Source: Primula veris
Lineage: Eukaryota; Streptophyta; Magnoliopsida; Ericales; Primulaceae
Reading direction: 5' to 3'
Assembly: GCA_963682055.1 (NCBI GenBank)
Contig: OY821745.1
Coordinates: 28,207,342-28,271,341 of the forward strand
Length of the DNA: 64,000 nt
Below are positions 24,011 through 39,000 of the stretch, in pieces (the stretch's first letter is position 1; every line of letters starts with the position of its first letter). The translations under genes and the position numbers were made by a program. The notes beneath the pieces were generated by a model. That model made no database searches. It was not told where the DNA came from and was given only the letters and a program-made list of their open reading frames with translations.

Positions 24011-27000
24011 ATGCAGTCAGGTGGGGGTGGGCCCCACGAGGGGGGGAGAAAGACGGGGCCTACGTCACCGTCCACGTCAGCAGCTGCAAGGTTCGATCCT
24101 ATGCCACATCAGCAGCAACAACAACAGAGACAGGTTCACTGTGTATTTTTTTAATTGTTATTTAATTTATTACTTTAGAAAATTTTGTGATTTTTTTTTT
24201 TACCAATTTTTTGTTAGTGGAGTGTAGCAAATTGTGAGTTGGACTCATTTTTTAGGCGTAGTTTGGAATTCTGTTATGAATTGGTCACTGTTTTCTTAAA
24301 GTTAATTAGTTCGATAATTTTGTGTTTTTTTTCAGTTTTTTGTTATCAGTTTTTGATTAGTGCAGTGTAGAAATTGTGAATTGGACCAAGTGAAATGTGA
24401 TTAGTTTGTATCAATATTGTGAATTGGTCACTGTTTTTCTTTTAAGTTAATTGATTAGAAGATTTTGTGTTTTTTTTTTAATAATTTTTTTGTTAGTGCA
24501 GTGTAGCAATTGTGAATTGGACTAAGTGAAACGTGATTATATTGTTCTCTGTTTTTTTAAGCTAATTAGTTAGAAGATTTTTGTGTTTTTTTTAATCAGT
24601 TTTTTGTTAGTGAAACTCGCTTTTAGTTTTAGTGAAATGTGATTAGTTTGGATTACTGTTGTGAATTGTTCTCTGTTTTTTTGAGCTAATCAATTTGAAA
24701 ATTATGTGTTTTTTTTTTAATCAGTTTTTTGTTAGTGAATTGAACTCGTTTTTAGTTTTAGTGAAATGTGATTAGTTTGGATTACTGTTGTGAATTGATC
24801 ACTGTTTTTTTTAAGTTAATTTGTTAGAAAATTTTGTGTTTTTTTTTCTATTTTAAATAGTGCTATGTAGCAATTGGGAATTGGACTCATTTTTAGCCTT
24901 GTCACGAATTGGTCACTGTTTCTTTTAAGTTAGTTAGAAAATTCAGTGTTTTTTTGATCAATTTTTTATTAGGGCAATGTAGCAATTGTGAATTGGACTT
25001 AATTTTAGCCTTACTGAATTGTGATTAGTTTGGATTACTGTTGATTTGTTATCTGTTTTTTTTAATTTAATTAATTAGAAAAATCAGTGTTTTTGTATGG
25101 GTAAATAGGGAATTGTTGTAACTTAAGTTTGTAATTAAGTGGTTTTTGAATGCAGGTTTAGCAAATTTGCTTATGGATATGTAAGAATTGTGAATTGAGC
25201 TCATTTTTAGCCTTAATGAAATGTGATAAATTTGTATTTGAAGTTTGTTTTGGTTCATATTGGTAATAAAGGGGGGTTTTTGGGTGCAGATTTTAGAGAA
25301 TTTAGCTGGTTTAGTTAGAGCTATCGAGTTCTACTATTTTGTTTGTGTGCTAAATATTCTAGATTTTTTAAGCTGGTTTATAGATTTTTTCCCCCTGATT
25401 CGGTGCCATATCAGATGCAACAACAGCAGATATAGGGTTTTATTTATTATTTTTTTAGTGTTTTGATACAGGGAATTAGGGAATGCAGTTCGAATTTTTG
25501 TAATTAAGGTCTTTTTAGGGCAAATAAGCTGGCTTTGCTTATAGTTTTTAAGTTCCTTTTTTATTAATGCAACGTAAGAACAAAGGACTGTTCTCATTTT
25601 TTGTCTTAATTGTAAGAAATGTGATTGATTGTATCTGAAGTTTGTTTTGGTTCAAATCCGTAATTTAGGATTTTTTGGGAGCAGCTTTTAGCAAATAAGC
25701 TGGGTTGTTTATAGCTTTTGTCTTCTATCATTTGTAGTGTTTGGTATGAGGGTTGTTGATGCTCCCGGAGTTGTGGTGGTTCAGATGCTGCGTGGAATTG
25801 AAGTGATTTTACGTGATTAGCAGATTGTATGGGTGCGGTTTAAAGCAAATAAGATGGGTTGGCCGAGGGCTTGTTAAGTTACAGCTTTTGAGCTCATTCG
25901 TGTTAGCTGTACTTGCAGCCTTAAAGCAATTTTTTTTGGTTTTGAACTGGAAAGCTTTAGCTGCCTGAAGCTAGGTTTTTTATGAGTTACAACTAGGCTT
26001 TGCTTATCTTGCGTATGATACAGTCTTGCGTTAATGTTTGGTTCATCCCGTTTAAAAGCTTTTTCATTCCACTGTAGTGTGCATGAGATAGGAATTGTTA
26101 ATGCATGTAGGAGATGTGAATTGTTTCTTTCTTAGTCATATTTTTTCTTTGGCTGGCTGTACTGGAGAATTGCGAGCTAAGTAGACTGGTTTAGGGATTA
26201 TTTTCTTACAGTGCCACTTGTCAATATTAGTTCATGGGATTTGATGTGTTAAAACTTAAAAGGTGATTGTTAATACTTGTGGTTGAGAATCCAGTTTTCG
26301 TCCAGTTTGACATGTAACTCGTCAGTTTCTGTAGTAAATGCTTTAATTTTTGTCTGATTGGTCTAAACACCGGCGTACTGATTTGGATATTGACTGGATT
26401 TTGTGTAACTAATTTATTGAGTGCAGACTTCACAATTAAATAGTTGCCGGTTACAGGTACCGTAGCTTCTCATACATGGAATTCAGTTTTATAGTTGTCC
26501 TATTCGTATCTGACATTCCTATTTTTTTGACTTTCTTAGTAGTTTAGAAACAAAATGCTAGCTTGCTTGGATTTCTATGCCGTAACATGTATTTTTTTAT
26601 GAGTGTTTACATTTAGTGTGCATGTAGTTGTTTGTATCCTTCATATGTTCTCTTGTGTTCTTACTCTGGAGTCTCTCTGCCATATCTAGTTACAACTTTA
26701 TTTAATATTTCAACATCTCTTTATAGTGGCTTTTAGAATGGGAAGGTTCCTCTAAGGCTCATATGTCATTATATAAACGGAACTGTACAAAAATATATTA
26801 TAATGCAAACTAGAAAATGCCCTTTTTTTATAATTCGTCTTACATGGTCGTAACTGGATTTCGTTTTCCAGTCATTTCAGCAACATTTGCAAAGAAAACC
26901 GGAAGGAAATGAGGCCGTGCTTGGCTTCCAGGGTGGCGGGTTCCACGGTTCCATGGGTGGCCCCGTAAATTTCGGTTCAAATTCTGGTATGATGCAACAA

Positions 27001-30000
27001 CCTCAACATCATCAACAGGCCAGAATTATAAACAGTCTGTCTCAGCAACAAAATTTCCCCCATTTTCAAGGAAATACCCAAAATATGAACATGGGAATGG
27101 AGCAACAACAGCAGGCACTTACTCCAATTCAACAAGCTTATCTCCAATATGCTTTTCAACAAAAAACGAACCCTAATCAAGCAAAAATTACTATGGCTGG
27201 TCTTATGTCTAATCAAGCTTTAGCATCATCATCGCCGTCTTCATCCAGGAAACCTCCTGAACATTTTTCTCAATCCGAAAAACAACCTGAGCAATTATTA
27301 TCAGAATCGAAAACCGATCATAAGCAACAACCGACATCTATGAGCCAATTATTGCAGACAAATAATGCCGGAAATTCTATGAATTCACCACAAGTCCAAC
27401 AAAATAATACCCAACTTTCAATGGCGGCGCAGATGCAGGCAATGCAGGCTTTGGTTCAGGAGCGTAATATTGATTTGTCACTGCCGGCAAATGCTAACTT
27501 AATGGCTCAGCTTTTTCCTTTGTTGCAATCTAGGATACTTGCACAACACAAGACTAATGAGAGCAATACAGGTACAAAGTTGTTGGGACCTATAATACTA
27601 ATTTTATTTGTTTTTTTACTGCTTTGTACACCAAACATGTAACATTTTTGATAGTATCGATACTCTGCTTTTCGTTTTTTGCTTGCTAAACTCTGGATTT
27701 TATTTTGTGGGGTTTTCCCCCCACATTTTTTATAATCTATAAATAAAAAACATGGGTTTTCCCCACGATTTATATATATAAAAAATATAACGTTTTTGAT
27801 CTTGTACACCGACCCACACTTTTTAACACTAACAGTTGTTTGTACAAAAGTGATAATTACCGAACTGTCAGTTTACGCAATTGATTATAATTTATAAGAG
27901 TGAGGTTTTTTCGTTTGTTTATATTTAGGTACCTTGATTGATCTAACGAGTTTTAGTTATAGAACACTGAAAATGATTAGGTCTCTAATAGTATTCGTTC
28001 ATTTGTAGTATTTGATCAACCTGTAAGAACTATCAATATTTAGAACTTTCATTGTAAAACTAAGTACTTTTCTCTTCTGACATCATGATAAAATGATTCA
28101 TTTATATTTATTTTCATCCAAAATAATCATTTTTTCCCTTTTTTTGCTCTTAGGGAAATCATTATTCACGCTTAAAATTAGTTTCATTTCTATTCCATCC
28201 CATGATAATCCTGTGCTACTTCAAAAGGCACAAGCAAGCTAAAAGATCTGACTAAATATTCTAACAGTATCAAGTAATTTTGATTGTTTGAAACTTAAAT
28301 TATCATTTTCTGTGCAGGTTCCCAGCCGACCCATGGCTCAATGCCAACGCAGGTTGCTTCTTCACAACTTGCAAGAGAGGGCTCTCCCCGTCCAAATTCG
28401 TCTGGTAACATGTCTGGCCTTGCTAAAGCTAGACAGACAATGATGAGTGGAAATGGCTTACCTTCCCTACAATCTCAACAGCAATCTATGAATTTAAACC
28501 AAGTGAATGATAATCCATCTAGTAATAACAGTAATAATAATAATATGAAAAGCACCTTATCTGGTCCAGACGTGTTGCAAATGCAAAACGCGTGGCAATC
28601 GAATCGTTCTTCTCCACAATCTGGCGCTTCTCCTGTTGAGGGAGGCCTTGTATCTTCTTCCCAAGGTACTGTAACACAGCAATTGCAACAACAAAACCGG
28701 ACTGGTTTTACAAAGCACCAATTGCATGTCCTTAAGGCACAAATACTCGCGTTTAGGCGGCTCAAGGTGTGTGAATTTTTTTGCACTTACTAATTCATAG
28801 CGTGCCTATTGTATTATAAATTTGTCAGTTTTTTCCAGTGTTTCTCAGCTGCCCAAAATCTTGACTTAAGGTCAGTTATTTTAAACACCTAGCATGGTAT
28901 CAAACAAAGACGGGGTTCAAGTCTCACCGCTAATCAGTTCAATATCCAATTTCACTTGTTTGTCTAAAAAATACAGAGTGAAATTTAAGCCACAAGTGGC
29001 AGGATTGTTCAATATAATTAGTAATAGGCAAATGCTAACTTGTGCCCCGGGGCACAAGTTAAGGGTCAAAATTATGAGTCATTAAATGCTAGTTCTAATT
29101 ACAATGCTCTTGAAATAGGTAATTCTAATTCGGTTTTGCTAACGAGTGTCACCGTTTAAGTATTTAATATATTTCCAAAATCAAGATGCAATAAATGCAA
29201 AAATAGTTGTATTCATAATTTATTTATTTTTCATACTACCATACCATTATATCATTACCATAATTATGTCTTGAATTGAGTTGCATAAATGAAATGTTTT
29301 TAATAACTTGCTATACTAAACATTATAAAACACAAACCAAACATTCTTGCATTGGTTAGTTTTACACCTTTACCTTATTAGTAATTCTCAAAAGTAACTT
29401 GGTGATTATCATTAATATTGTACAGATTTGATTTGTGAACTTGTAGAATATTAATTGCACTTTCTATAATAACTACATTTAATGACTCTTAACCTATATA
29501 CCTCCTTTTTTCCATGTCTTTTTTATAGAAAGGGGAACGCTCTCTACCTCAAGAATTGTTGCAAGCCATCTCTCCACCACCCCTCGACAGACAGCCATCT
29601 CAGCCAGCTGGTGCAAGCATCCAAGACAGATACGTGGGGAAAAACATAGATGTTGGAGCAAAGCAATTGGACCACCACGAAAAGGATCCTCCGGCAATTG
29701 CCTCTAGTGGAATAAAACCTTCAAACGAAGAAGCTTTTGCTGGTGACAAAGACACAACTACAATGGCAGTTTCTTCACAAACCATGGCAAGGATGATGAA
29801 GGAGCCTGTTCCTGTATCTTCTTGTGGAAAAGAGGAGCAAAGAGTTGCTGCATCACCCACTGAATCTGGGAAAGAAATTGATAATTTTAGTCAAAAAATT
29901 CCGGCAACAAGTGATTCTTTGGTAGAACGAGGAAAGGCAGTTGCTCAACAGGTTGCTATATTTTTTGGTTTTATGTGTACGATTGCATCACAATCTTTCT

Positions 30001-33000
30001 ATCTTAGTCCTCAAACTATATTTTTTATATCTCTTTGGTTTACAAAAGAAAAAAAGAATACATTTGGTTATTCGACTAATTGTGAACTTTTTGTTTCGGT
30101 GTTTTTTATAGGTGCAGGGTAGCGATCTTGTAGCTGATAATGGGCAATCTAGAAAACCAGTACAGGCTACCAATCCACCACAGCCAAAAGATGCAGGGTC
30201 CACCAGAAAGTATCACGGGCCTTTATTTGATTTTCCGTATTTTACTCGCAAACACGACTCTTTTGGATCTTCGTCAATGGTGAACAACAATAACTTGACC
30301 TTGTCATATGATATCAAGGACCTGCTTGTCGGTGGAGTTGTGGATGCGCAAACCAAGAAAAGAGAGAAAAGCCTGAAGAAGATAAGTGGATTACTAGCTG
30401 TTAATTTAGAGAGGAAAAGGATAAGGCCAGATCTTGTTTTAAGACTACAAATTGAAGAGAAAAAACTTAAACTCATGGATCTTCAAGCACGATTGAGAGA
30501 AGAAGTTGACCAACAACAACAAGAGATAATGGCTATGCCGGATAGGCCATATAGGAAATTCGTTAGACTTTGTGAGCGTCAACGTATGGATCTTAGCAGG
30601 CAAGTACAGGCCTCCCAAAAAGCGATGAGAGAGAAACAACTAAAATCTATTTTCCAATGGCGCAAAAAGCTTCTTGAAGCTCATTGGACCATGCGTGATG
30701 GTCGAACTGCTCGCAATAGGGGAGTCGCGAAATACCACGAGAAAATGCTAAGGGAGTTTTCGAAGAAAAAAGACGATGGGCGTAATAAAAGGATGGAAGC
30801 GCTGAAAAACAACGATGTGGAGAGATATAGAGAGATGTTGCTGGAACAACAGACGAGTATGCCCGGTGATGCTGCTGAGAGGTACGAAGTATTATCTTCG
30901 TTTTTGTCGCAGACGGAAGATTATCTTCATAAATTGGGAGGTAAAATCACGGCGACTAAGAACCAGCAGGAGGTAGATGAAGCTGCCAACTTTGCTGCTG
31001 CTAATGCACGAGCTCAGGTACTCTCTCTCCCCTCCTTTCACTCTACAGACCAACCGCTCTATCTTGAAGGCTATTGTCCCCTTGCTTTTTTTTTTTACTG
31101 AGTTTTTTTTTTCTTTTTGGTAAAAGGGTCTCTCTGAAGAAGAAGTGAGATCAGCAGCAACTTGTGCTAGAGAGGAGGTAAATATAAGGAACAGGTTCTC
31201 TGAGATGAATGCTCCCAAGGACAGTTCTTCTGTTAACAAGTAAGTAAACTCTTAAGAATATGTCGGGGAGTATTGTTGGCAGAAGTGGAACTTTAGCCTT
31301 ATAAGAAATTATCCGTGCTACATGTTTATATAGTTTCTACTTAGATTACGCTTGCTTAATTTCCTTTTCTTTTATCGTCTCTAGGTATTACAATCTTGCA
31401 CATGCTGTGAATGAAAGGGTTGCCAGACAGCCTTCAATGCTAAGGGCGGGAACTCTTCGTGATTATCAACTTGTATGTCATTATTGTTTGGTCTATACAT
31501 TTTATCTTCCTTAAAAATAGTTTATGTCTTTAGTTTATATTTTATATAACTTATGGATGCAATTAAGATACTTGTACTAACTGCACTGCACTTAATAGGT
31601 TGGACTGCAATGGATGCTATCTTTGTATAATAACAAGTTAAATGGAATTTTGGCGGATGAAATGGGTCTTGGGAAGACTGTACAGGCAAGGTTTTTTCAT
31701 ATACAGTATATAGTCATATGACTCATCTTTTAGTCTGTTATACTGAATTTAGTAGTCTTTTCAAATTTTGCTACTGGAAAGAATTAAGACTACAACAAAA
31801 GAATGTTGCAACAGTACATTTTTGATTTAGTTTCTTTTTTTTGGTCCGAGTAGGTGATGGCATTGATTGCTTATCTAATGGAGTTTAAAGGGAATTATGG
31901 TCCACACCTTATTATCGTTCCAAATGCTGTTTTGGTGAACTGGAAGGTCAGTATTTTGTCTTTGCCACCTCAAAAAGGTCTTTCCAGTGCTCTTATACAC
32001 CTTACCTGCATTTTTTTCCAGAGTGAATTGCTCAACTGGTTACCATCTGTATCCTGCATTTTTTATGTCGGAACAAAAGATCAACGGTCAAAATTGTTTT
32101 CCCAAGTAAGTTTCCAAATATACTATTTACTACTGATTGATATTCTGTTGTGCTGCTGAGCTATTTTTCGAAATTCTTTGGGGTCTTAGGAAGTTGCTGC
32201 CATGAAATTTAACGTTCTCGTGACGACTTATGAGTTCATCATGTATGATCGTACAAAGCTTTCAAAACTTGATTGGAAATATATTATAATTGATGAAGCA
32301 CAACGAATGAAGGACAGAGAGTCGGTTTTAGCTCGAGATCTTGATAGATATCGCTGCCAAAGACGCCTACTACTAACTGGAACTCCTTTACAGGTCTGTC
32401 AGTGCAGAAGAATATCACATTTCCTATTCTGTTTATTGCTTTGCCCATTTACCTAGTCCAGCCATGTTAATGCAGGAAAATTGATTAAGCGAACATACAG
32501 TCGTGTTTGGGAGTCAACCAATGATGATATTGAATGCAAAAAACTCCCCATATACTATCCATGTTTTCAAATGACCCTTTTGTAACTCAGAAACTTGCAA
32601 TCAACCCCCGTAGTACTATTTACGCAACCCCATGATCAGATTTAAAAGGACATAATAATTGTTGTCATTCTGTTAATAACCCTCAAGCAACCAAACATGA
32701 AGTAAACACAATTTTGTGTGTGGAAAACACAATTTTCTGCTTTAATAGGACTATAGGAATGCTTGGTGTAACTTCTCTATAAATTTTTTCTCCCTCTTAA
32801 TATTGGTCAGGGGTTATTTTCAAAAATAAAGTAAAAACTAGACAGTACATTGTGGTTAATTACAAAATCCAAAGAACACGGGGGTTATTTGCACTTTACA
32901 CATCTATTTGCAACTTCTCTTTCTTCTTAACATAATATGGATGGAATTTAACGCCAAGCCTTTTCGTATTTAATTTTGGCAGAATGATCTCAAAGAACTT

Positions 33001-36000
33001 TGGTCACTTCTAAATTTGCTCCTTCCTGAGGTATTTGATAACCGGAAAGCATTTCATGATTGGTTTTCACAACCTTTTCAAAAAGAAGGTCCTACACATA
33101 ACGCAGAAGATGACTGGCTCGAGACCGAAAAGAAGGTTATTGTTATTCACAGGCTTCACCAAATCTTAGAGCCTTTCATGCTTCGGCGTCGTGTTGAAGA
33201 TGTTGAGGGCTCACTTCCACCTAAGGTATGCTGCTGCCTGCTATAGTATGTCAATGAACAAAATAATCAATTTTAAATGAGATTGATTGGTTGCAGCTTA
33301 TAAGTAAATATGCTGGGTGCTAGATTCGAGAAAAGAAAACTGTCATCCAAAAAGCACAGAAACGATCAATGTTTAAGCTGATCAACCAAATATAATACAG
33401 CTTTCAAGCAAGAGGCCGAAAAACTAAGCTTGCTGCACCAAACTTGGCCTTTTGAGTCAAATACTTAAATATATGAGAAAATATATCTTTTTGTACTCCA
33501 ACCTAATTATCTTTTGACGATTAGTACTCTATACTATTAAAGTTCAGCATTAGTAATACATTATATCGATAACCACTGCATCAACCTATCAAAATTTACT
33601 TTTTTTAACACCAATCTACAGAAAATCGATAATTATTGCACTAGCCTATCAAAATTTACAATTGCAAAAGAAAATTTAAAGCTGGTCTATTGATTGTCCC
33701 TAGTTTCTTTCTTAACTGTGCAACGTAATAGTTGTGTACCGTTTGTTAAAAATCGATATTTTAGTGTACAAAGTGATATCCCCCAAGGTATATTTATTTA
33801 AGGATTGTTTCTAATATACACCTTATTTTATTTTCTAGGTATCCATTGTCCTAAGATGTAGAATGTCAGCTATTCAGAGTACAATTTACGACTGGATTAA
33901 ATCCACAGGAACTCTTCGAGTTGATCCTGAAGATGAGAAACGAAGGGTTCAAAAAAATCCCGTTTACCAACCGAAAATATACAAACCATTGAACAATAGG
34001 TGTATGGAACTTCGTAAAACGTGTAATCATCCCTTGCTAAATTACCCTTATTTCAGTGACCTCTCCAAAGACTTTCTCGTTAGATCTTGTGGAAAGTTAT
34101 GGGTTCTCGATAGGATCCTTGTTAAGCTGCAAAGAACAGGACATAGAGTTCTGCTGTTTAGTACAATGACGAAATTACTAGATATATTAGAGGAGTATTT
34201 ACAGTGGCGACGTCTGGTATTTAGACGAATTGATGGAACAACGAGTTTAGAAGAACGTGAGTCAGCTATCGTGGACTTTAATAGCCCTGACACTGACTGT
34301 TTTATTTTCTTACTTAGCATACGAGCAGCTGGGCGAGGGTTAAATCTTCAGACAGCTGATACGGTGGTAATCTACGATCCTGACCCTAACCCGAAAAACG
34401 AGGAGCAAGCGGTTGCTAGGGCCCACCGTATCGGACAAAAAAGAGAAGTGAAAGTTATTTACTTGGAAGCTGTAGTTGGCAAAATTGCGAGCCATCAAAA
34501 GGAGGATGAGTTTATAAGTGATGGGTTAGTTGATTCTGAGGATGACCTTGCTGGTAAGGATCGGTATATGGGTACTATCGAGGGACTAATAAGGAACAAC
34601 ATTCAGCAATATAAGATCGATATGGCTGATGAGGTAATTAATGCTGGTCGTTTTGACCAAAGGACGACACATGAAGAGAGACGCCTGACTTTAGAGACGT
34701 TGTTACATGACGATGAGAGATATCAAGAAACTGTCCATGATGTTCCTTCATTACAAGAAGTGAACCGAATGATAGCTAGAAGCGAAGAAGAAGTGGAAAT
34801 ATTTGATCATATGGATGAAGAACTTGATTGGGAAGAGGAGATGGTGAGATATGATCAGGTACCTAAATGGCTAAGAGCTAGCACAAGAGAAGTAAATTCC
34901 ACTATTTCGAAATTGTCGAAAAAACCTTCGAAAATCGGCACTGTATCGAGCGAAGTTGATTTACCTGAGAAGAGGAGGGGGCGGCCAAAGGGGAAAAAGG
35001 CTCCAGTCTACAGAGAGTTAGATGAAGATGACGGGTTTTCTGAAGCTAGTTCTGCAGAGAGACACGTGTATTCTGCTCAAGAAGAAGAGGTTGAGGATGA
35101 AGATGATGAAATTAGTCCACCTTTAATTAAAAAAAATGAACCTGAAGGAGATACCCGGGGTTCTGTTGGTGGATATGTGCATTTACAAGATTCTCAAGCT
35201 CCAAGACAGAACCGTGCAGCTGAAAAAGGTGGCTCGTCAGGGTCATCGTCAGAAGGACGTAGATTGAAACAGATAAACGAGTCTTTTAATTCTCAGAAAT
35301 TTGGATCTCTTTCTGCATTAGAGGGGAGGCCAAGTTCTATTTCAAAGAAACTGGTATTTATTACTTTCAGCAAGGATCACTTGGTTTGATCATAATTCTA
35401 TTTTGGCATGTCCCAATTTAATGGAAGTTTTCCCAAGTAATAGTTAAATTATGGTTTGCCTTTACTGAAATTTGTGCAAGTACAAAAAATCTCGCTTTCA
35501 ATTTAAAAGATATTTTTGACAAAATAATAGGCTATTATTATTTTATTTATTTTAAAATTAGGTGTCCAGAAATTCTCTCTTATTTGGGATGGAGGAGGAA
35601 TTGATTTTTCTGCAGAACTTCTTTCTTGCCTTGTTAATGAGGAGATTATGCTTTAAAGCAAAAAACAAAGTTAACAATATGCTTTCCGATAAGGTCACTT
35701 GGTACCAGATTTTTTTTCGTAAGCACGTTAAAGAGAAAGGTATAGACATACATATAAGGTTTTAAAGTCAAGGCCTTTGCGTTTCATGCGTGGAGTTATT
35801 TTTTCCATTTTATGATTAAATTCTTTTAATAAATTTTGCCAGCCTGCTGAACTATAAGCAGACTACACAAGTAGCAATGCGTGTTCTATTAAATAGCCAA
35901 TAAAACCTTCGTACTTCAATGGTACTTTTGTGAGCACAGAAACCAGAAACAAAAAATATGTATAGATATGTATTGTAAATAGTGAAAAACTAGGTCTTGG

Positions 36001-39000
36001 TGTTTCATGTTTGGAGTTATTTCCTCCTGTTTCTGATTATATCTTTTATAATAAAATATTGCCAGTCTGATGAACTAGAAGAAGGCGAAATAGCTGGGTC
36101 TGGAGACTCTCATATAGATCTTCAACAATCTGGAAGTTATATTCAAGATCGTGATGAAGGTGAAGATGAGCATGTCATTCAACCAAAAATAAAAAGAAAA
36201 CGTAGTATAAGACTTCGACCTCGACATACTATAGAAAAACCAGAGGATAAACACAGTATTGAAAAGTCATCTGTTTATCAAAGAGATTCTTCGTCACCTG
36301 TACCATCCCAAGTGGGCCATCAACATGATTTGCAAACCAGGTTTGTCTCTGAAAAAAAAGTGCCTGTTGAGCTCAAGCATGATAAAAAAAACAAGCGGAA
36401 TTTACCTTCTAGGAAAAATCTGAATGCCACAAAGGCACATGCTTCGTCGCCTATCAGAGATTTGGAGAGGACAAACAGTTCTGGGGCCTCCATGGGTGGC
36501 AGCAAGATGTCTGATGCAATTCAGAGAAGGGTGAGTATCCTCTCGCTCTCTAAATATACATACATATATATATACACACACAGATATAAATACACACATA
36601 CATATATATACATACACACATATACATATATTGTTTTCAAAGCTCGTTTCAAAGAGGGCTTAGAGCTCGTTATTACGAAATTTGTGGTAAACGAAATTTG
36701 TTAAATGTTGCTTAAAAGATCAGATTCTCGAGTGTACACTGATATATATATGTGTGTGTGCTTAATTATAAAAACTCGCTTAGAGAGTCTTAAACCTCGT
36801 TATTAAACATAGTGGTCAACGAAAATTGGCAAGTGTTGCAAAAAGGATCAAAACCCCAAGTGAACAACTTTATGCCTTGACACGTACCTTTTGCGCTCAA
36901 AAACATAAAAAATATAATGAAGTATAAAGATATAGTTCTTTTGCTATGGATGAAAAACACATTGTACTAACTTTTGTTACGATCATTAGCGATTGGGTTT
37001 ATTGTTTTAATATTCAACATTTAAAACCTTGGATTCCTTTTTTACATTTGTGTAGTTTTTTAAACTTCTGATTTCAATTGCGTTTGAATTTTGAACTTAA
37101 TAACAATTGATATGGATTATTAAATGTCATTTTGGCTCTATTATTTTCTGCAAAACTCACGCTTTTACTATCCTTGCACGCTTCTATACAATACACACAC
37201 ACACACACACACACACAGATATATATATTAGGGGGAGGATATATACACATAAATCTACACTTTTTTCTTAACCCTTCATCCACACTTGTTTTCAATGGCT
37301 AAGATTAAATCAATTAATTAAAAAATAAAACACTCTCTCCATCATTTTTTTTCCAGACAACCTCTCTTCCTCTCCGTTTAGATACCCCTTTACTTTATGC
37401 AACACAAAGTACTTATATTTTTGTTTTGTTGGAAGTATATTTGATAAAAGCAAAGAGTGAAAAAACAAAGAAGTAAATTATTCTAAACAAAGGACAAACT
37501 CAAATATTGGTACTGTATATTTTAGTACTTACAAATTACTTTTGGCTTTTAAAAAAAAACCTACAATGATTTTGCATATGCTGATTAAAGGATTTACACC
37601 TATAAAAAAAAGGTACAGATGGAGTATATTTTGCAAAAGAGAATAGAAAAACATCACATTATTTTCTCCTAATTTACGGAAAAAAAACAAAATCTTTATA
37701 TGCTAGTTGATGCCCTCTGTTTTTTTTGTTTTCATCTTTGCTTTATTTAGACGGGAGAATTAGAAAGAGAGAGGTCTGGGGGGGAAATGATGGAGAGTGT
37801 TTTAATTTTTAATTAATTGATTTAATCTTAGCCATTGAAAACGAGTGTGGATGAAGGGTTAAGATTAAAGTGTAGATTTATGTGTAACTTTATGTGTGTA
37901 TATATCCTCCCCCATATATATATACACACACACACACACATATATCTATATATACACAGACACATACGTACATAATACGGAGTATATGTAGATGTATATA
38001 TTGTATATGTATATGTATTTGCAACATTTTTTGCAGTGGAACTGTTAATAAAATGATGATTGTTGGTTGGGGCTTTTACTGTGCGCTGCGCTAAAAGAAA
38101 GTATGGTTACCTTTTTCTATTTGCAGTGCAAGAACGTAATTGGCAAGCTCCAGAGGAGGATCGATAAGGAAGGTCCCGATATTGTTCCGTTGCTAACTGA
38201 CTTGTGGAAGAGAGTTGAGAGTTCTGGGACTATTAATAACGTAATTAATTTGCGTAAAATTGATCTCCGTGTTGATAGATTTAAGTACAATGGGGTGATG
38301 GATCTTGTTTCTGATGTTCAGTATATGTTGAAGAGCTCAATGCAATATTTTGGATTTTCGCATGAGGTATAGTAGTCTTTTTACTTTATTGCTTTACTAA
38401 CCGAGATGAGAGCCATAAGACAAATATCTGCCTAATCTCCCTCCCTCCCTCTCCCTCTGTCTCTCCAATGTTTTAAAACTTGACTATTTTTAAACACAAG
38501 TATGTAAGCTTGCAAAAAAAAATGTATTTTTCTTTCCCCTTCTGACTTTCTTGTTGTGTTTTATTTCACGTCACTTTCACCTAGCAATACGTTATGTCCG
38601 AGATCAAGTAAACTTTGAAAGTTTCTCTGATCTTATCCTATGTAAACCGAGCAAAAATGCTCAAGTCTACCAGATTTTGACGCCATTCAGTTTCTTTCTT
38701 TCCTATTAAATGTTGTGGTTGCCTTGTGAAGCTCAAGTTTTTGAGTTTTAAAGTCCGTTTTTGGAAATTTTGTCTTCTAAACGCATGTTTTCTTAGCCAG
38801 GTCTATCCCTTGTACTTACCAGAGGTCTATCCCTAGTTTGAGATTACTCGTACTTACCAGAGGTCTGCTGTGGTACCTCTTTCAAGATAGAGCTTGCTAC
38901 TAAGCTAGCCAGGACGACCAAGTGATTGTCCTAAAGTTTGCAAAAAACCAACAGTTGTGAAAAACAAGTTTAATTTAAACTATTTTTTTGATATATATCT

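Noticed and set aside
35562..35765. 67-codon frame in BRM intron 13, possible alternative exon
   Set aside because: It lies between well-supported exons 13 and 14, shows no match to BRM, and including it adds stops in the BRM frame.
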